DNA of 15,428 bases from JADJLQ01 sp034439915. GTDB taxonomy: Bacteria; Bacteroidota; Bacteroidia; Chitinophagales; Saprospiraceae. Below, in pieces: positions 14,901 through 15,428 of this stretch. Every line of letters starts with the position of its first letter. Positions within the stretch are counted from its first letter, which is position 1. The position numbers were made by a program, and so were the translations under genes. Location: the NCBI GenBank assembly GCA_034439915.1, contig JAWXBI010000293.1, positions 1-15,428 on the forward strand, written 5' to 3'. Under the pieces are notes generated by a model. That model was given only the letters and a program-made list of their open reading frames with translations. It was not told where the DNA came from and searched no databases.

Positions 14901-15176
14901 CGGGATATTAATCTTGCCTTTAATTTTCCACAAAGCCTGCTATCAAAGGTTAAAGTTTTATCCGGAGGATCCGTCTCGGTTTTCGGCAGAAACTTAATCA
15001 CTATTGTGGACGAATTAAATACGTTTACAGACCCTGAATTCAGCAGGGTGGGAGATGGCGGTTTATTAAATTCCCTATTAAACGGAACTGGTTTAGGAAA
15101 CGGAGTGGGGATCAACAGCACGGGTCAGACTCCTCCGGTCAGACAATATGGTGTCAGTATAAATCTTGTCTTCTAG
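11952..15176 (+). CDS. SusC/RagA-family TonB-linked outer-membrane transporter (second pair)
   Basis: This is a complete 1074-residue SusC-type receptor and a diverged paralogue of the first one. The signal peptide (Met-Lys-Arg, hydrophobic core, cleavage after Ala-Leu-Ala at about residue 20) is followed by a carboxypeptidase-regulatory-like domain (about 22-95, with GANILVKGTALGTVTDIDGS), the plug (about 113-228, with ALSGKVAGLAVYNV, IVLRGFRSL and ALIIVDGLQ), the SusC signature region LYGSAGINGAIVITTKKG (212-229) and a beta-barrel ending YGVSINLVF. The usual Ser-Arg-Ala-Ser of the signature is replaced by Ser-Ala-Gly-Ile. The N-terminal beta domains of the two receptors align well while the barrels look quite different, which fits different ligands. 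It has its own promoter and leader, and susD2 begins 34 nt downstream. Confidence 0.95.
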   Translation: MKRLSFILALLVLSVSVALAQRTVSGKITDSKGETIIGANILVKGTALGTVTDIDGSYNIQVPEGASALVISYTGFQAREVPIGVSNTIDIVLEEGVALQEIVVTATGIRKDAREIGYSYSNVKAEDVVNGRSPQLAQALSGKVAGLAVYNVNNSVDPQAKIVLRGFRSLTGNNDALIIVDGLQTTATILSVINPNDIESVSILKGGQAATLYGSAGINGAIVITTKKGSQGKLKVGLTHTSNFEQISFLPDFQDKYGNGSHYSASFGSAGYKTNYLDRLKENWRPFENQQYGDAYNGETRIIGRVLEDGSQYNLPYSAIPNVRRDAFDIGLSQNTQVSFQGGDENSTYYLSAEHNTINGIVPLDKSERNGARLSSTKNYGKLKTGFNLSYVQAAYDRTSSDFYNNLINTPAHLPLGDLRDWRNNKFANPNAYFNDYIAVPFFSKDNNRNNYKDANIQGNIELNYEVTPWLNLSNRIGVMNNSRIQKQRTGKFIHTDWAKRSAYVPAPWQWANDYNGINRAGTDILGSVNDISTTENVVNDDLQAQFRKNFGSFENRLVLGYNIYERNTKGIGVGSNSVVVPDVYNVSNRQGELTGFEGNAQERRFGYYADLTTSYRKFITINATFRNDNTSRFYKDYRDKNTWSYNYYGAALAFVLTEAVPSLSGKVLNYVKFRTSFNRNGNDNLPIYGLDLAYPNGANFPFGTTVGLTVGNTLPDANLKPEFVTSKEIGAEIRLLDRRITLDIAAYDQNSKGQVITVKVPNSTGFPNLLINVGESKNWGYEGDLKVEVLRSKKLSWELGVRYSYNDNKVVELFPGVSSFQLADGFTYANTNVIVGERFPMLKTDGYRYAPDGSGRRLVNAASGYPIRNATLQNRGGVLPRHIAGLSSKLDVGNIAFSFTFEYRGGNVFFSDLGRQMTFTGSGGWTENRDPHVFPNSAILGADGTTVTDNNVQVREPEYGLWVDNYRLISENFVAPGWFIKLRDINLAFNFPQSLLSKVKVLSGGSVSVFGRNLITIVDELNTFTDPEFSRVGDGGLLNSLLNGTGLGNGVGINSTGQTPPVRQYGVSINLVF

Positions 15177-15210
15177 AATTTTATCCTGTCCAATTTTAAA
15201 TTAAAACAAA

Positions 15211-15428
15211 ATGAAAAATTTAATATTTAAATTTCTATCTATAAGTATATTCCTATCGATGGTTAGCTGTACGGAAGACTGGTTGGATATCAATACCAAC
15301 CCCAATAGCTTGCCTACTGCAACCCCGGCGTTTGTATTTACCAATGCGCTCAATACGAGTACAACCAATGTGATCAACTTTAATGAGCAAGGTTCCTATT
15401 GGTCAGGCCAATGGACACAATCCAGCTC
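15211..15428 (+). CDS. SusD/RagB-family outer-membrane lipoprotein, N-terminal fragment (second pair)
   Basis: The frame opens with ATG at 15211 and runs past the right edge after 72 codons. A lipoprotein signal peptide (Met-Lys-Asn, hydrophobic core, SMVSC lipobox) leads into TEDWLDINTNPNSLPTATPA, the usual opening of SusD-like proteins of the DINTNPN type, then a helix beginning FVFTNALNTSTT. It is the binding partner of susC2. It starts 34 nt after that gene, preceded by an A-rich stretch (TTAAAACAAA). The rest of the protein, including most of the ligand site, is outside the window. Confidence 0.9.
   Translation, partial: MKNLIFKFLSISIFLSMVSCTEDWLDINTNPNSLPTATPAFVFTNALNTSTTNVINFNEQGSYWSGQWTQSS

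Noticed and set aside
1..15428. Mobile element, prophage or defence system
   Set aside because: No transposase, integrase, phage or defence-type protein was found in any frame, and no terminal inverted repeats or target duplications were seen.
1..15428. tRNA or rRNA genes
   Set aside because: No cloverleaf-like sequence with a T-loop GGTTCRA motif in the right context and no rRNA-like stretch was noticed on reading the spacers.

Overview
The window looks like chromosomal DNA from a member of the Bacteroidota. The evidence is two SusC/SusD outer-membrane uptake pairs, the SusC C-terminal aromatic residues, promoter-like boxes of the TAnnTTTG type, and A/T-rich rather than strongly Shine-Dalgarno-like sequence before most start codons. 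Gene content and base composition would suit an environmental lineage such as Saprospiria, but that is a guess and no marker here settles it.

Left part (1-4158): the start of an S9-family peptidase gene runs off the left edge on the minus strand. It is divergent from an unrecognised plus-strand lipoprotein gene (328-981). Next comes a tight minus-strand cluster, read from right to left: CPBP-family intramembrane protease, cdsA (phosphatidate cytidylyltransferase), psd (short-type phosphatidylserine decarboxylase), and a YjjG-like HAD nucleotidase. CdsA and Psd are two of the three steps from phosphatidic acid to phosphatidylethanolamine; the middle enzyme, phosphatidylserine synthase, is not in the window. 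The spacing (1-nt overlap, 31 nt, 5 nt) supports one transcript.

Divergent spacer (4159-4434): almost all of this is a low-complexity element. Fourteen G-rich heptamers are followed by about six 21-base units, each of which breaks down into three heptamers of the inverted sequence. Together they make a large imperfect palindrome with many G-quadruplex-type motifs, and it ends directly at the pdxJ start codon. It also creates a false N-terminal extension on the CPBP reading frame.

Middle and right part: pdxJ (vitamin B6 synthesis) is followed by a 416-bp AT-rich spacer with small direct repeats and a hairpin. Then come susC1-susD1-lipoprotein, a putative three-gene uptake operon with a stem-loop just after the susD1 stop codon. 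A 472-bp spacer follows, with three hairpins (the last resembling a rho-independent terminator) and a good Bacteroidota-type promoter. The window ends with susC2 and the start of susD2. No hydrolase, sigma/anti-sigma pair or hybrid sensor lies next to either Sus pair, so their substrates cannot be named.

I do not see a clear previously undescribed gene system. The most unusual items are the heptamer palindrome between cdsA/psd and pdxJ, the structured spacers of the Sus region, and the unrecognised third lipoprotein of the first Sus operon.
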